From contig JAIXMF010000012.1 of assembly GCA_025201365.1 (NCBI GenBank), positions 677,313 to 741,312 on the forward strand: a stretch of 64,000 nucleotides of DNA, written 5' to 3'. Shown piece after piece: positions 23,729-35,398 of the stretch. A program made the position numbers and the translations under genes. Position 1 is the stretch's first letter, and each line of letters opens with the position of its first letter. Source of the stretch: Syncephalis plumigaleata (taxonomy: Eukaryota > Zoopagomycota > Zoopagomycetes > Zoopagales > Piptocephalidaceae). A model generated the notes under the pieces. It was given only the letters and a program-made list of their open reading frames with translations, ran no database searches and was not told the DNA's origin.

Positions 23729-25488
23729 ATGACGCTCATTTACTCTTCTCTCAATCGAATGGCTGTACGTACTGCTTTGGCATGTGGTGGTATGCCAAAG
23801 ATTGCACGCGCTATAGGAGGATTACGCCACGCGTCAGATACAAGTAATTACAAAGTTGCACATTTATCCCATATTGCTCTATACACTAATCACTAGATAC
23901 TATGGTATAATAATAATAACATAACAATAATAATAGCGACCACCGAACGACGTACTGCTTTGTATGATTTTCACCTTGAACACGGTGGTGAGATGGTGAG
24001 TTTGCCGGCTGGTCCATGCCTATCAAGTATGCGAGTCTCAGTCTACTCAAGTCGCATTTGCATACACGAGAGAACGCATCGCTATTCGACGTTTCGCACA
24101 TGTTGCAGTCGCGGTAAGTGTGAATATAATGGATACATTGATGCGGATGCTGATCAATCATGCGACATGCAGGTTAACCGGAAAGGATCGTGTCAAATTC
24201 TACGAGCAACTTACCGTCGCCGATCTTCAAGCACTCCCAGAAGGTCATGGCACTCTTAGTGTCTACACGAATGAAGATGGCGGTATTATCGACGATTTAA
24301 TTGTTACTAATGAGAACAACTCGTTGTACATCGTATCGAATGCTGGCTGTGCCGAGAAGGATCTCAAGCATGTACGCGAACAGTTGGATCGATTCAAACA
24401 AGAGAACCCGGGCGCTGATGTGCATCTGGAAACATTGGAGGACACCTCTCTATTGGCACTACAAGGTAAGCGTGTATCACTATTGAAATAAACGGATGAT
24501 AATGCTAGGCTATGCAATTGATGCTAACCTGCTAATTTAGGTCCCAAGGCAGCTCGTGTACTGGAACAACTAAGTGGACATAGCCTAGCTGGACAAGCAT
24601 TCATGACGCGCGTCAAATGAAGTTGAAAGGATTAGACTGCCATGTGGCACGATGCGGATACACGGGAGAGGATGGTTTTGAGGTAGGTATATTACATGAT
24701 AGATGATTATTATTGTAGCTGTTACATTAATGCTTATACTGATTTAGATTGCTGTGCCATCACGTCATGCATACTACTAGCGGAAGCATTGGTGGCCGAT
24801 CCTGATGTACAACTTGCCGGACTAGGTGCGCGTGATTCACTTCGTTTAGAAGCAGGCATGTGTTTATACGGACACGATTGGATGAATCAACGACGCCCAT
24901 TGAAGCGGGATTACTATGGACTATTGGTAGGAGTTGTGCAACACTTGAATAACTAAGTGGAATGCAATGCAATGGTATCATTAATTATTTCGACAACCAG
25001 GTAAACGTCGTCGTGAAGAAGGTGGATTTCTAGGGGCTAGCAAGATACTCGATCAGATCAAGAATGGCGTTGATCGACGTCGTGTTGGTCTAATAGTCAC
25101 GGGTCCAGCAGCTCGTGGTTAGTAGTATAATAATGACATATAACTATAGACAGTCAGTTAATAGTGACGACTTATACGATCATTGTAGAGGGTACCATTA
25201 TTGTTAATGACAAGCATGAACCAGTAGGTAAGTACTGATTGTTAAGCAGTAAGTTAGTGTATTATTCGACTAATAGCTCATTTGTATTATTGTTATTATT
25301 GTCGACAAATAGGTGTAGTCACCAGTGGATGTCCTTCACCCACTCTCAAGAAGAATATTGCCATGGCATACTTGAAGAAAGGGTACACCAAGACTGGTAC
25401 CGAATTAACCGCGATTATTCGACAAACTAATCGAGCGGCCAAAGTGGTTAAAATGCCATTCGTACCGCCGCAATATCACAAGATATAA
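23729..25488 (+). CDS. GCV1: Aminomethyltransferase (glycine cleavage system T protein)
   Basis: The T protein transfers the methylene group from the lipoyl H protein to tetrahydrofolate in mitochondria. The protein starts [20 protein letters not shown] with a downstream in-frame Met at 23,759. It continues with [142 protein letters not shown] and a final [10 protein letters not shown]. Several introns of 50-80 nt interrupt it. Shifts near 24,001, 24,607, 24,771 and 24,870 are each consistent with one lost base (TTTT, CC, CC and TTT runs). Length and motifs agree with a full-length enzyme. Confidence 0.94.
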
Positions 25489-25825
25489 GCAATAAAACAT
25501 GATGGTATTATCGAGGAGGATCATTTGTTGTTAAATCGCGTACTAATATATAAAGGGATGCAATAAAGCGTATGCGATTAGGTTGATTAGAATGCCAATA
25601 GGATGATTGCTGATTGTACGTGGATTGACAATAGATCGTTATTACAGTTGATAGTGTAGTTGATAGTAGTAGTAATAAGGTAACTATATTTTGACCATAA
25701 AGAAGAAATGCATCGTTATTCTTATTATTAATCAGCTATAATATCTATTGCTTTATGTAGGCTTACATATGTATAGGATGAAATAGCTATGCTGGCTATC
25801 CAATCAACGTAAACCATGTAACATC
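25489..25825. other. Intergenic region between convergent genes
   Basis: AT-rich sequence holding the 3' ends of the T-protein gene and of the kinase-like gene, with AATAAA-type words near 25,490 and 25,562. Nothing else was seen. Confidence 0.6.
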
Positions 25826-27081
25826 TTACATTCCTACTGCTGCTAGGAGTTGTGACAATTGCTGGGTCAGACTAGTTATCAAATCCTTCGTGGTTGCACT
25901 ATTGCTAGCGGGATCAGCTAGTTGGCGTCTGACATGTACCAATTGTTCTATAATCTTGGCTGCTGCTTTTATTTGAGGCTCTGTAGTTGTCTCCTTTTTA
26001 AGACTCAAGAGATTTTCGAATCTCATAACGCAGTAGGCAGGCATATCTTGAGGATTCATTGGTTCGAACCCAGGACCTTCAACGAGATTTTTAATTGTTT
26101 CGGCAATACGTCCAAGATCCTTACGTGCTGAGTCGTATTGTAAAGATGGAGTCTTAGAATGAGCACCATTTCTGCCCAGCAGCTTACTTTCGGCTTCGTT
26201 CAAAAGCGATGAAAGATCATAATCAATAATGGTGGCTGTCAACTGGCCTGTTCGAGGGCTTTCATAGATTAACACATCTAGATTGAACGATTAGTTTGCA
26301 TACTATAGATGGTAAGGATAGGATAGTCACAACGACACTTACTACGTTGTGCAAGTCACCATGCACAACTCCTAGGCTGTGCAAGTAGGAAGCACCTAAT
26401 TTATGGGCACATAGTAGTATTAGAATAAGAAAAAGGTAAGCACAATGAATGACGCTTACCCAAAAGAATTTGTGGTAGAACTCGAGCAAAGAGTGCGACT
26501 CTGTCCATGGCAGGTTCTAATTTGATGAAATCCTCCAATATCTTGCCTTGGACAAAGTTGTAAACAAAGCAATTCTCATTGCCGTTGGAGAACGCGTGGA
26601 GTGGATGCTGAATATGGTTCTTGCCTGGATGATTTTGCGCGGTTGCTTGCTTTTCGCCATCCTTAAGTATCTAGTTGATGTATGTTAGCGATACAGTAGT
26701 AGTATGAAATGGCATTGTATTAGTTACCGTAAATACATCTGCTTCCTTTTGTAGGAAAACTCCACACTTCATGAACGTTGCTCATTATTCCAGAGGCACT
26801 GGCAAATGCCAAACTTTGATGTCCTCCAAGCCAATTGATATTCGTGAGCCATTGTTTTTTGCATTGACGGGATTGTTCAAAAAGATTCGGCCAGCGGCAT
26901 TGTCAGTCGGTAGCTATTAAAATGTAGAATGAATGTTAATGATCTTGCTTGTTTGTTAGTTTGTGTAAAATCCTAGGAAGCCTACCATCAAGTTGTCCAA
27001 ATGCGGCCTCACTTCCTGTAATACCGATAGTGGCGGCAATCGCACAGAAGGCAGCAGCAATCAAATAATAAACTGGTTCAT
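25826..27081 (-). CDS. Secretory-pathway protein kinase-like protein
   Basis: Minus-strand exons begin at 27,081. Allowing for one missing T near 27,061, the N-terminus reads as a signal peptide (LIAAAFCAIAATIGITGSEA). The middle carries a divergent kinase fold: FLQKEADVFTILKDGEKQ as a possible helix C with its Glu, HAFSNGNENCFVYNFVQG before the hinge, and the catalytic loop LHSLGVVHGDLHNV with H-G-D in place of H-R-D. A metal-binding DYD follows, inside ATIIDYDLSSLL. The C-terminal ~120 residues are helical and unrecognised (ends SQLLAAVGM). The loop Asp and Asn and the second Asp are kept, so activity is possible. A signal peptide on a kinase suggests an ER, Golgi or secreted location. A second frame break lies near 26,790. 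No close named family was recognised. Confidence 0.65.
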
Positions 27082-28229
27082 TTTATAGGCAAAAGTGTGT
27101 GTTATCGTGTCTAGCGTGTTAAACTTGAAAGAAGAAGAAGAAGGGTTGCTTGTCGTTGTATTGAGAGAGAGAAGTGGTGGTTGTTAATGCTGGATGTCAT
27201 GCTATCGTTTACGCCTATTTATAATGCTTGAATGATACGCTATAGCAATGATAATTAAGGATGGTTTCAGCAAACATATGTTTCCAATAGTCTCTCCAGG
27301 AGAGAATACAAGCATGTCGTTCAATACACTGTATTCACTTATTAGAAAAGTTCAACGTGCACATCAAGCAATTGGTGGCATCCTAATTTCCGCATGCCCC
27401 AGCTCAACGTGCACCTCTAGCTATTGCTATGGCAATATGTCATGGAATGGTTTATAGAAATGCACGATTACATTGTTTCCAAATCAGTATTAGACCATTA
27501 GAGTAAGAACCACAGGAGATATTGATGATGTGGTTCGATTGGCTTGTTTCAAACCGCTGCGTTTTTATTAGAAGTAGTTTATTAGTCTACTCAAGTTTCA
27601 CGTAGCCGGCCATAAGCCGATTTCTGCCTTCCTTGTATACTAAATGCTTCAAAGTATTAGCCTAAAATACTAAGTACCTTTATGCCTGTTAGAAAACTGC
27701 TACATGTATATGCTTTATCATTCTCCTATGGTACCGGAGAAAAGTATCGAATATTGTTAGTTACTGCGATTAGACGAGCTGTGGATGCATATGTGTACTT
27801 GGGACGATTCTAATGTGTATGAAACATTCGGATATCGGATATTATACATAATCCGTGCTAACTACAAGTTGATGTATTTACAAATAAACATTTCTATTAT
27901 TGCCGTAAAGATGTTCTGTTTTCCTTGATAGTCATAGCATTGGATGAGAGGGGATGGTTCCCCTTAAAAGCATGCGTACAATAATAGAAGATAGGAACAC
28001 AGCGGACAGTCTACTGGCAAAAGAAAAGGAGAAACTTTTTAACGTTGTAATTCAAGTAACGCTAGTCACGTGGCAAGAAGTTACCATGCTAACAGTTTCA
28101 TTTGATATTTCTGTTTCATATAAGCAGAAAAAAGAAGCCAAGTCTGATACTAACAATAACAATAATAACAATTTACTATTATTAACTTTTCTTCCCTAAT
28201 TTACAACGTCACATTTATTTCTACGCATC
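27082..28229. other. Intergenic region with unsupported small frames
   Basis: About 1.1 kb upstream of the kinase-like gene and of SCAI. Frames at 27,248-27,457 and 27,954-28,199 are open but match nothing and lack clear splice support. A GAA-type repeat lies near 27,128-27,145, and an AAC-rich stretch near 28,150. I see no supported gene. Confidence 0.5.
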
Positions 28230-28604
28230 ATGTCTAGTAGCACGACGGAAAAGAGAAAAGAGGCTGTATCCCCGGGAGATACGAATAAGGCTGGGCCGAA
28301 ATCATTAATAGCATCACCTCCGCCTAATTCTGCTGCCAGTGTTATTATTGGTGTTGATACCGTGGATCCAAGTCCTGTCATCGAAGAGTTTCAATATCTA
28401 CTAGAGAAGAGTCAACAGCTGTTCTCGGGTTTAAGGTACTGATATTCGTAACAATGATGATAATGGCCATGGTCATAGTGATAGTAAAGAGTATACTAAT
28501 GTTATATGTCCCGATTAGAGATTTGACACCATTAGGCAGTCGACATTGGCGAGGATATTTCCAGAAAACATTCGAAGTGTACACTCGTGTAAGTAATGGT
28601 AGTG

Positions 28605-28636
<32 letters not shown>

Positions 28637-30957
28637 AAAGTTTGCATCATAAACTAACTCTCTCGATTGTGTGCAATTAGCTATGGCAATTCCAACAAAA
28701 ACATCGGTTAGTATTGAGCGATTGTTACGTCAAGTATTGACCTAATTGTACGATAACACGATACAGCGCTATGCTAGTGGAAGCTTATGGGCTAAAGCGT
28801 TGGGAAATTGGAGAGATCGCCTCGAAGATTGGCCAGTTATATTATCATTACTAGTAAGTGAAAGGGAGGGATAATGGTATAGGACATGTCAATAATGCTT
28901 ATTTGTATTAGTTTACGTACTAGCGAACGACGATACTTGCAAGAGTCGTCGGTATTTTACGATGCAATTCGTGATCGTGAATATTTTACCGATATATTTA
29001 ACGCACACAAGTGAGTAGTCATCCATTGTTACGATAGAGGAGAAGGTACATTAACATCGCTTTAGTCCAGGCTTGGCCGTTAAACTATTACGATACTATG
29101 CGCGTTTTATTGTGGTATCCTTGTTGTTGAACAACAAATCCATCGCGCGTGTCCTGCTTGATGAGTTGGCTGCCGCACTCGACGAGTATAAACGTCTATT
29201 TAAAACGAATGACATAGCCGAATGGCAAACGGTTATACAAGAAATTACCGCGTTCATCGAGGTAAGCATTGCATAAGCAGCGACCACATTGTACTCATTA
29301 CAATATATATATATGTTGTGTGTTATGTGTGTATGGTAGGCCGAGAGTCAAATCATACCGAAAGGCGTGGATGAAGAGCATGCCATGCTTCCGAATCTTA
29401 CTACATCGGTTAAATCACACGTGGAAAAGGATGAATCGCAGCGTTGCATTTACAAGAGGTTATTCTCGTGGGACATCAGCGTAATCAGGTAGAGAGTTGA
29501 CTTGATTGTACGATCACAAAGAGCAAGCTGAACTGATTATTATGCAGATTAAATTTTCCGAATTAACCGTTGATGTATATCGCATGATGCAAACATTGGG
29601 TAAGAAGAATAGATGAAATATAGGGGATACATTGCTGATCATTACAATGCGAATACTCTAGAGCAATCCCTTCCACCCGAGAAGTCGGAGGACATCGAGC
29701 AAGTGGTATGGCCAATGAGTCGACGGGATACACGAGTAGCACTACGACAGTGACACCGTTCTTACTGCGAAATCCGCACAAATACATCCTATTTAAACCG
29801 GTGTTCAGTCAGCTAATTACGCATATTGCCACGGCTTTTCAGGTAATGTTAACACAATCGTACAATAATTACACTACTTATTCGAAATGAATAGGAAATT
29901 AATACCAACTCTGTTTTATTACTATTCCTATCGGCGGATGGTGTAAGTACTACGGCGAGAAAACCAGAACGAGATCTATTAGGTGAGTGATTGCGAATAC
30001 AAAATGTATAATGCTAAAATAAACAAACGAATGAATGAATGAATACAAGACTATCGGGGTGGTATCGGGACGGTGTCTCGCGTGCAACATTCCACCACGG
30101 AGGACTCGCCCAGTTGGTTTTGCCTTCATCCGGGAGATCTTCGTCCATTCTCGCGTAAACCGCTCTTCCTTGTGGTTGAAAGCGACAACAGTATTGCCTA
30201 TCGTGTAAGAAGAAGCGGAGGATACCTCATATCCATTGAACTGTTTTCTAACTACTATTCTACTTGCTACACCTGCTACAGGCAATGATACCACTCTTTG
30301 GACAACCGCTTCTTTGCCTACTATCGCCCACGAAATATCCAAGTAAAGGTAAGTGTAATGAAATAAAACTATCCCGTAGACATTGAACAATAATAAACAA
30401 TGATAATATATAGAAATGACACGATTCGGTAATTTGTACACTATGTTCCTATATTCTCCTTTATTGGCATTTGCCTGTATGACTGGCATCAAGGAAGCCA
30501 AGCAATCGACTTGGACGATTGCACTACAACAGATGACTCGTTTAGAACGGGCTACCATTGAAACTCTGGTTAATATTCAAGAATTCGGTAAGCTACAGCC
30601 CTACACCATATGCTTATTGCGGTACTAATGATACATAACACACATATACCTATTGGTTACAGGGCCAAATCGACGTTTTTTGCAAGATGATTTTCTCGCT
30701 CAATTAATTGCGCGTCATTGTATTTGTCATACGTTATTGTCACATCATTCCGCATTCACTGATACCGCGGTAAGTTCAAATATATCCCATTCTAGTGGAT
30801 ATACATGCTAATAATCGACTGATAGAACTTGCCAAGCACGCATCCACCATTACCATTCAATGCAGCAATGATGGAACTATTAGAGGGTGAACTTTATCGA
30901 ATTGTGTGTTTATTTCATGTTGAACATAATTTTAATTTTGTTGATGCTCGTTGTTAA
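28230..30957 (+). CDS. SCAI: SCAI-family protein
   Basis: SCAI (suppressor of cancer cell invasion) is a nuclear cofactor described in animals as an MRTF repressor and a 53BP1-linked DNA-repair factor. The match is extensive and ordered across many exons: IEEFQYLLEKSQQLFSGLR, SRHWRGYFQKTFEVYTR, AYGLKRWEIGEIASKIGQL, YLRTSERRYLQES, VKLLRYYARFIVVSLLLNN, EWQTVIQEITAFIE, IKFSELTVDVYRMMQTL, NPHKYILFKPVFSQLITHIA, CLHPGDLRPFSRKPLFLVVE, IPLFGQPLLCLLSPTKYPS, YTMFLYSPLLAFACMTG, RRFLQDDFLAQLIARHCICH, and a final HNFNFVDARC with the stop at 30,955-30,957. The start MSSSTTEKRKEAVSPG is a low-complexity lead. A long opposite-strand frame at 29,950-30,558 is a shadow. Its exact role in fungi is unknown. Confidence 0.93.
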
Positions 30958-31060
30958 TACGCGTTGTTTTTTGTGTTTATTTTGTTTTATCTCAAGAAAG
31001 ATTGTTCACATTTTCTCGTTCATTCTCGTCACATTTGACTGGTGATTTCCATGCTTAACC

Positions 31061-33979
31061 ATGACATTGTCAAGTAGTACTAGTGTGAGTATGACTAGAA
31101 TAGCGTGTTTGTAGTGTACGTATTCCTAATAGATTACTATTAGAAACTATTGGCAGATCTGCAAGAGACCAGTAGTGAGTTGACGACCACGCTGTTTAAT
31201 CTACCGCGTATTGGTCCGCTCGAGGACGACGCCATTAGTGTTAATGACAAAACGCAGTTCTCGCAACAGCTTAAGAAAGTACGTGCTAGTCTGGCTAGTA
31301 TACACCAATCATTGCATAATACGCCTGAATGGTATACGGACGGTGCAACTATCACCACCACTGCCACCACCACCGATACTGCCACTTCTTTGTCGTCTAA
31401 ACCGTGCAAACAAGCTATTCTTAGCACTGCGCTTACTTGTATCGTTCAGTGTCGCGGGTTAGTTTCCTTATTTTCTTTGCTGTATCTATTCGTCATTTTA
31501 TGAACAATGAGAGTAACCGGTGTATTGTTAGATGGATATTGGCACGCGCGTTAACCAACGATCTACCACGAGTACTACTCAAGAAACTGGATGAACACAT
31601 TACTCCACCCCTCGATAGCATATGTTTCATGCTACTCTACGGGAGTAAGATGGGCACCATGGATCGATGCCACGTTGCTCATGCAATACTTGACGTACCG
31701 ATTGATGCAATGAAAGACTCTAGTACAATTCACCTGAACGGTGTTGATGTTCAAATTGTGGTAGCGCTTATTAAACTACAGCATTATCGATTAGTGCTAC
31801 AGAATTTTAGCGATTTACCTAGTTCTGTACGCTTACAACTCATACAAGGATCTAGCAATAAGCAAAAGGGTAGTAAAGCATCAGAAGCATTGACGCCATT
31901 GATCGATGCTTTTCTAGCATTTGTCGATCAATATGGTGCGTCGCTGGCTGCCTGGACTACGGATGACGCATTGCTTGCATTAGTGCTGACAGGTGGCAGC
32001 AATGCATGGACTCAACTGGTGGTCATGCTGGCATTCCTCGGCTATCAGCAGTCGACCGAGACATTCAGTCATTGGGAGCAGAGTGTATTGCATGGTATAT
32101 TAAACGGTACTAGTATTAGTGCCATTATATTCACGGAAGCGTGGTCCATTGTCGTTCGACACTATTCTATATCGCATCTACAGTCGACTATATCAGCATT
32201 ATGTAAACTGGTAGGATATCATAGAATGACTGGATTATTACATTAACTAACGATGTAGTAATAGTTACAGCGTACCTATTCAATTATACCGCTACGTGAT
32301 CGATTGAGTAATCTAATTGGACGATGATCATTAGATTGCCAACTCCAGAGACGGTAAATAACTACTATTGACTACTATTACTATTATTAATTTGATCTCG
32401 ATTCTAATAGAGTGCTATTCTTAATGAGCTACTCGTACCATTACAGACTGCGGGACATGCATTTGGCGATAAAATAGAAACGACTCTAGGCTTATTCGCG
32501 CATTTCCCATTGGAAGCACTGCCCACTACTTGTCAAGAACTAGTAAGTACTATTATGATGCATAGTAATCGAGTCATTGCTCATGTAGAATAGATAGTGA
32601 ATACAGTTGAACGACGGGTCACCCAGATATTGGATACACTATCGATGATGATCATTGATAATAAATCGCGTAAGAAGGATATTAATGCGATTCTTGCATT
32701 GGTAAGACTAGATCACGATGATATACATAAATATTTGGTGCAATTAACTCATTCCATCTAGACTATTCCTGTTCAATGTCTCGCCAACATCATTGAGTGC
32801 ACTAGATCATGTGCACCACTAAAGAATATCGATCGAGTTATTAAGCGAATACCGCAACTATTGAAAGAATGTCATATTTGTGCGACAGAACAGCCGAATC
32901 GATTGGTTGAGGTAGATCCAGTGCTATCGATTAAGCATCGATCTAGTATACTGATTTACACGTCATTTCTAGGTAACGCACAGCATACATGCCTTGATCG
33001 TCCTTGCCACACTTGTCACGGGAGTAACATCGACCATTGCTTGCGAGGTTAGTTCATTATTAGTATAAATACACGTCTCTACATGTACTAATGCTCAATG
33101 TATAGATTCTCTCATTTCTCACTCAATGGATGACCCTTGATCCCACGGGACTTGGTAAATATTATGCAATACGCTTTGCCGGAAGTTGTGGTGAAATTCA
33201 ATTCCAAGACGTGGAGAAGGTTAGTCGAGTCTAGTTATAATGAGAGAATGTCTAGTATATTTACTTTCTTCTCTCGCTAGATAAAAGCATTCAATCTATT
33301 ATCTCGCTTATTCGCAGCAACATGGCAAACTGACTCGATATTCATTCGACATGAAACATTTACGCAATTCGTAAGTGACTAGATTATTACTCGGTAATAA
33401 TAATAATAATCATTGCATCTATTTGTTAGACACGCTTTGCCACTAAAACACCACATATCGACTTGACAGTACGTCTTGCACCCGCTCATATACAAGAGGA
33501 ATTGGCTAGCTTTATGGCCAAACAAGCCACCGCTTTCCCTCCTAAACAAGAGAGTAATAACAAGAATCTAACAAAGGTATGGTAGCTAATTATGTATTCA
33601 ATTGATTTCTCCTATTCACGTATATATGAATATACTATAGAGTGTTCAACAGCTAGCATGGTTATCTGATTTATTCCAGCAACAATCGGGGAAACCGATC
33701 AACTTCCAAGCCATATCTACAATAATACCTAAAGAAACAATCAATCCAACTATAATGACAACTGCCGATAACAGCAACAGTAATAATAGCAATAATAATA
33801 ATAGCACATCTGATACTTCAGATGAAGTAGTCACCCGTGAATCATGTATAATGGCCTCACAAGTAATTCGTAAATATATACGTATAATGAAGAGACAAAC
33901 AACAGATACAGTGGATCCTACGCTAGTGAAATCACTACTTACACTACGACGAGAACTCGATGCATTGGACACGAATTGA
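31061..33979 (+). CDS. Large unrecognised protein, probably helical repeat
   Basis: A many-exon gene starting MTLSSSTS (31,061) spliced to KLLADLQETSSELTTTLFNL. One long exon (about 31,500-32,246) encodes Leu/Ile/Ala-rich amphipathic helices (RWILARALTNDLPRVLLKKL, LIKLQHYRLVLQNFSDL, WTQLVVMLAFLGYQQ). Later exons include LLVPLQTAGHAFGDKIETTL, RVTQILDTLSMMIIDNKSRK, IKAFNLLSRLFAATWQTDS and HIDLTVRLAPAHIQEELASF. The protein ends with an Asn-rich linker and a helical tail (SLLTLRRELDALDTN). The overall look is of an armadillo/HEAT-like scaffold of roughly 800 residues. I do not recognise the family. It starts only ~100 bp after SCAI on the same strand. A Fanconi/FIRRM-type genome-stability protein is one guess to test, not a call. 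Confidence 0.7.
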
Positions 33980-34009
33980 TGAATCGGAATATTTTGTTAA
34001 AATAAATTT

Positions 34010-34230
34010 ATAACAGCGTTTTCCCAACCGATTAACGCAGTTAGCATTTATCTTTAGCTGTTTATTAATAAATGGATTTGCACAATTGTTAACACCATTA
34101 TCACCGTAGAAATGCCAATTGATATAGCATGATAATAATAACAATTCAGTATTTGGTAATGGATCATTTATTGATAGCGATAACTATCATCATCAATTCT
34201 ATAAGGTATACGATACAAGTGTACAAGTAT
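34010..34230 (-). repeat. Internally deleted cassette derivative
   Basis: The block begins with TTTTCCCAACCGATTAACGC, nearly the sequence that ends copy C at 61,212. It passes almost at once into DNA that matches, in reverse orientation, the IleRS-like left end of copy A (3,846-3,990; for example GATGATGATAGTTATCGC on the minus strand). Gene X and the PUF60 part are missing. Orientation of the two ends agrees with copy C. I infer a cassette that has lost its middle. Confidence 0.55.
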
Positions 34231-35398
34231 AGTTGGATATTGCCATGCCATGTACTTACAAGTAGCTATTTATTAGCATGGTAGATAAGTTATGATGATA
34301 ATGCTTACGGTTAATTGCATAGAGGTAGCAACGAGTGAACAAATAGAATACGCGATAAACAATGTAATAAACAAGCAGTAACTAGTAGAATGACTGACTT
34401 GTCACGAAGGAGCAAGGAATGAGCAAGGAAGGGTACATGAACACGTATGCCAGTTTATTCGAAGAAGCAGTGTGTGCCTGTAGGTAGATAGAGTATGTAG
34501 ATGGCATTAAACAAATAAAAATACAAATAAAAGTATGACGTAATAGTGGCATACAAACAGATGACGGAAAAGAGTGGTAAAAGTAAAAGGTACATATTAC
34601 AACGAGAGTAGTAAACGCTTAAACACTGATAAATAAGCAGGACAGTGATAGAAAACAAAGGAGTAGAACGAACAATAAACAAGGCTTATTGGTATAGTAA
34701 TAATAACGACAAGTGAGCATGTAGATAGCTTAGAGGAAGAGGAAAACAAAGAGATAAATAAAGGTCATAGAGCTAGTATGACAGAATAGCTGCTATTGGG
34801 AATGTGTATGCTAAAGTGAAAGAGGGAGTAAGTGGAATGTGAATGACACGAAGAAGACGTGTATTACTGAGAAAGTAAAAGAACTAGCTAGCATATAGTT
34901 AAGAGGAAGTAGACGCGTGTTGTTTACTGACAAGTGGAATGTAGTTGACACAAAGAAGGCACTTACTGTTTAGTGGTAAGGGAAATGACGGGGAAATGCA
35001 GTTGGCATGAAGAAGACGCGTGTTGTTGAATGACAGGGGAAATGAAGGTAGCAGAAAGAAGACAATAGTGGTAAAGAAGGGAAAGGGAAACATGGAAAAC
35101 AGTTAGAATGCAGTTGACACAAAGAAGACGCGTGCTGTTTAAAGAAATAAATAACAAGGGGAATGAGCAATAGGTGGAATAGTGAATACATGCAGTGTGA
35201 AATGGGGATAGTGGCAAGCATGTATAGGTAGTGAAAAGATAGAATGATGGAAATAAATAAGTATAGTGAATAAAGAGAGCAATAGTAGAATGAATGGAGT
35301 AGCAAGTATAGAAATGTTTGTATGCAGTAATTTAAATTGTTAATGACAATAGTAATACATTTATTGAACAAGATTGTATGATGCACTAGAGAGGGCAT
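34230..35398. repeat. Purine-rich region with degenerate ~55-bp tandem repeats
   Basis: The + strand is strongly A/G-rich. From about 34,845 to 35,140 a unit resembling GTTGACACAAAGAAGACGCG followed by TGTTGTTTA recurs about six times with drift (centres near 34,855, 34,913, 34,955, 35,016, 35,060 and 35,128). Three of the units contain ACGCGT. Minus-strand frames rich in His, Ser, Phe and Leu come from this repeat and are not genes. Confidence 0.6.

Noticed and set aside
29950-30558. 202-codon minus-strand open frame
   Set aside because: It lies opposite SCAI exons whose conserved sequence reads on the + strand; it is a shadow frame.
34899-35398. Overlapping minus-strand frames with repeated SSLCQLHF-like words
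   Set aside because: The words repeat because the DNA is a minisatellite; no start context, introns or family support.
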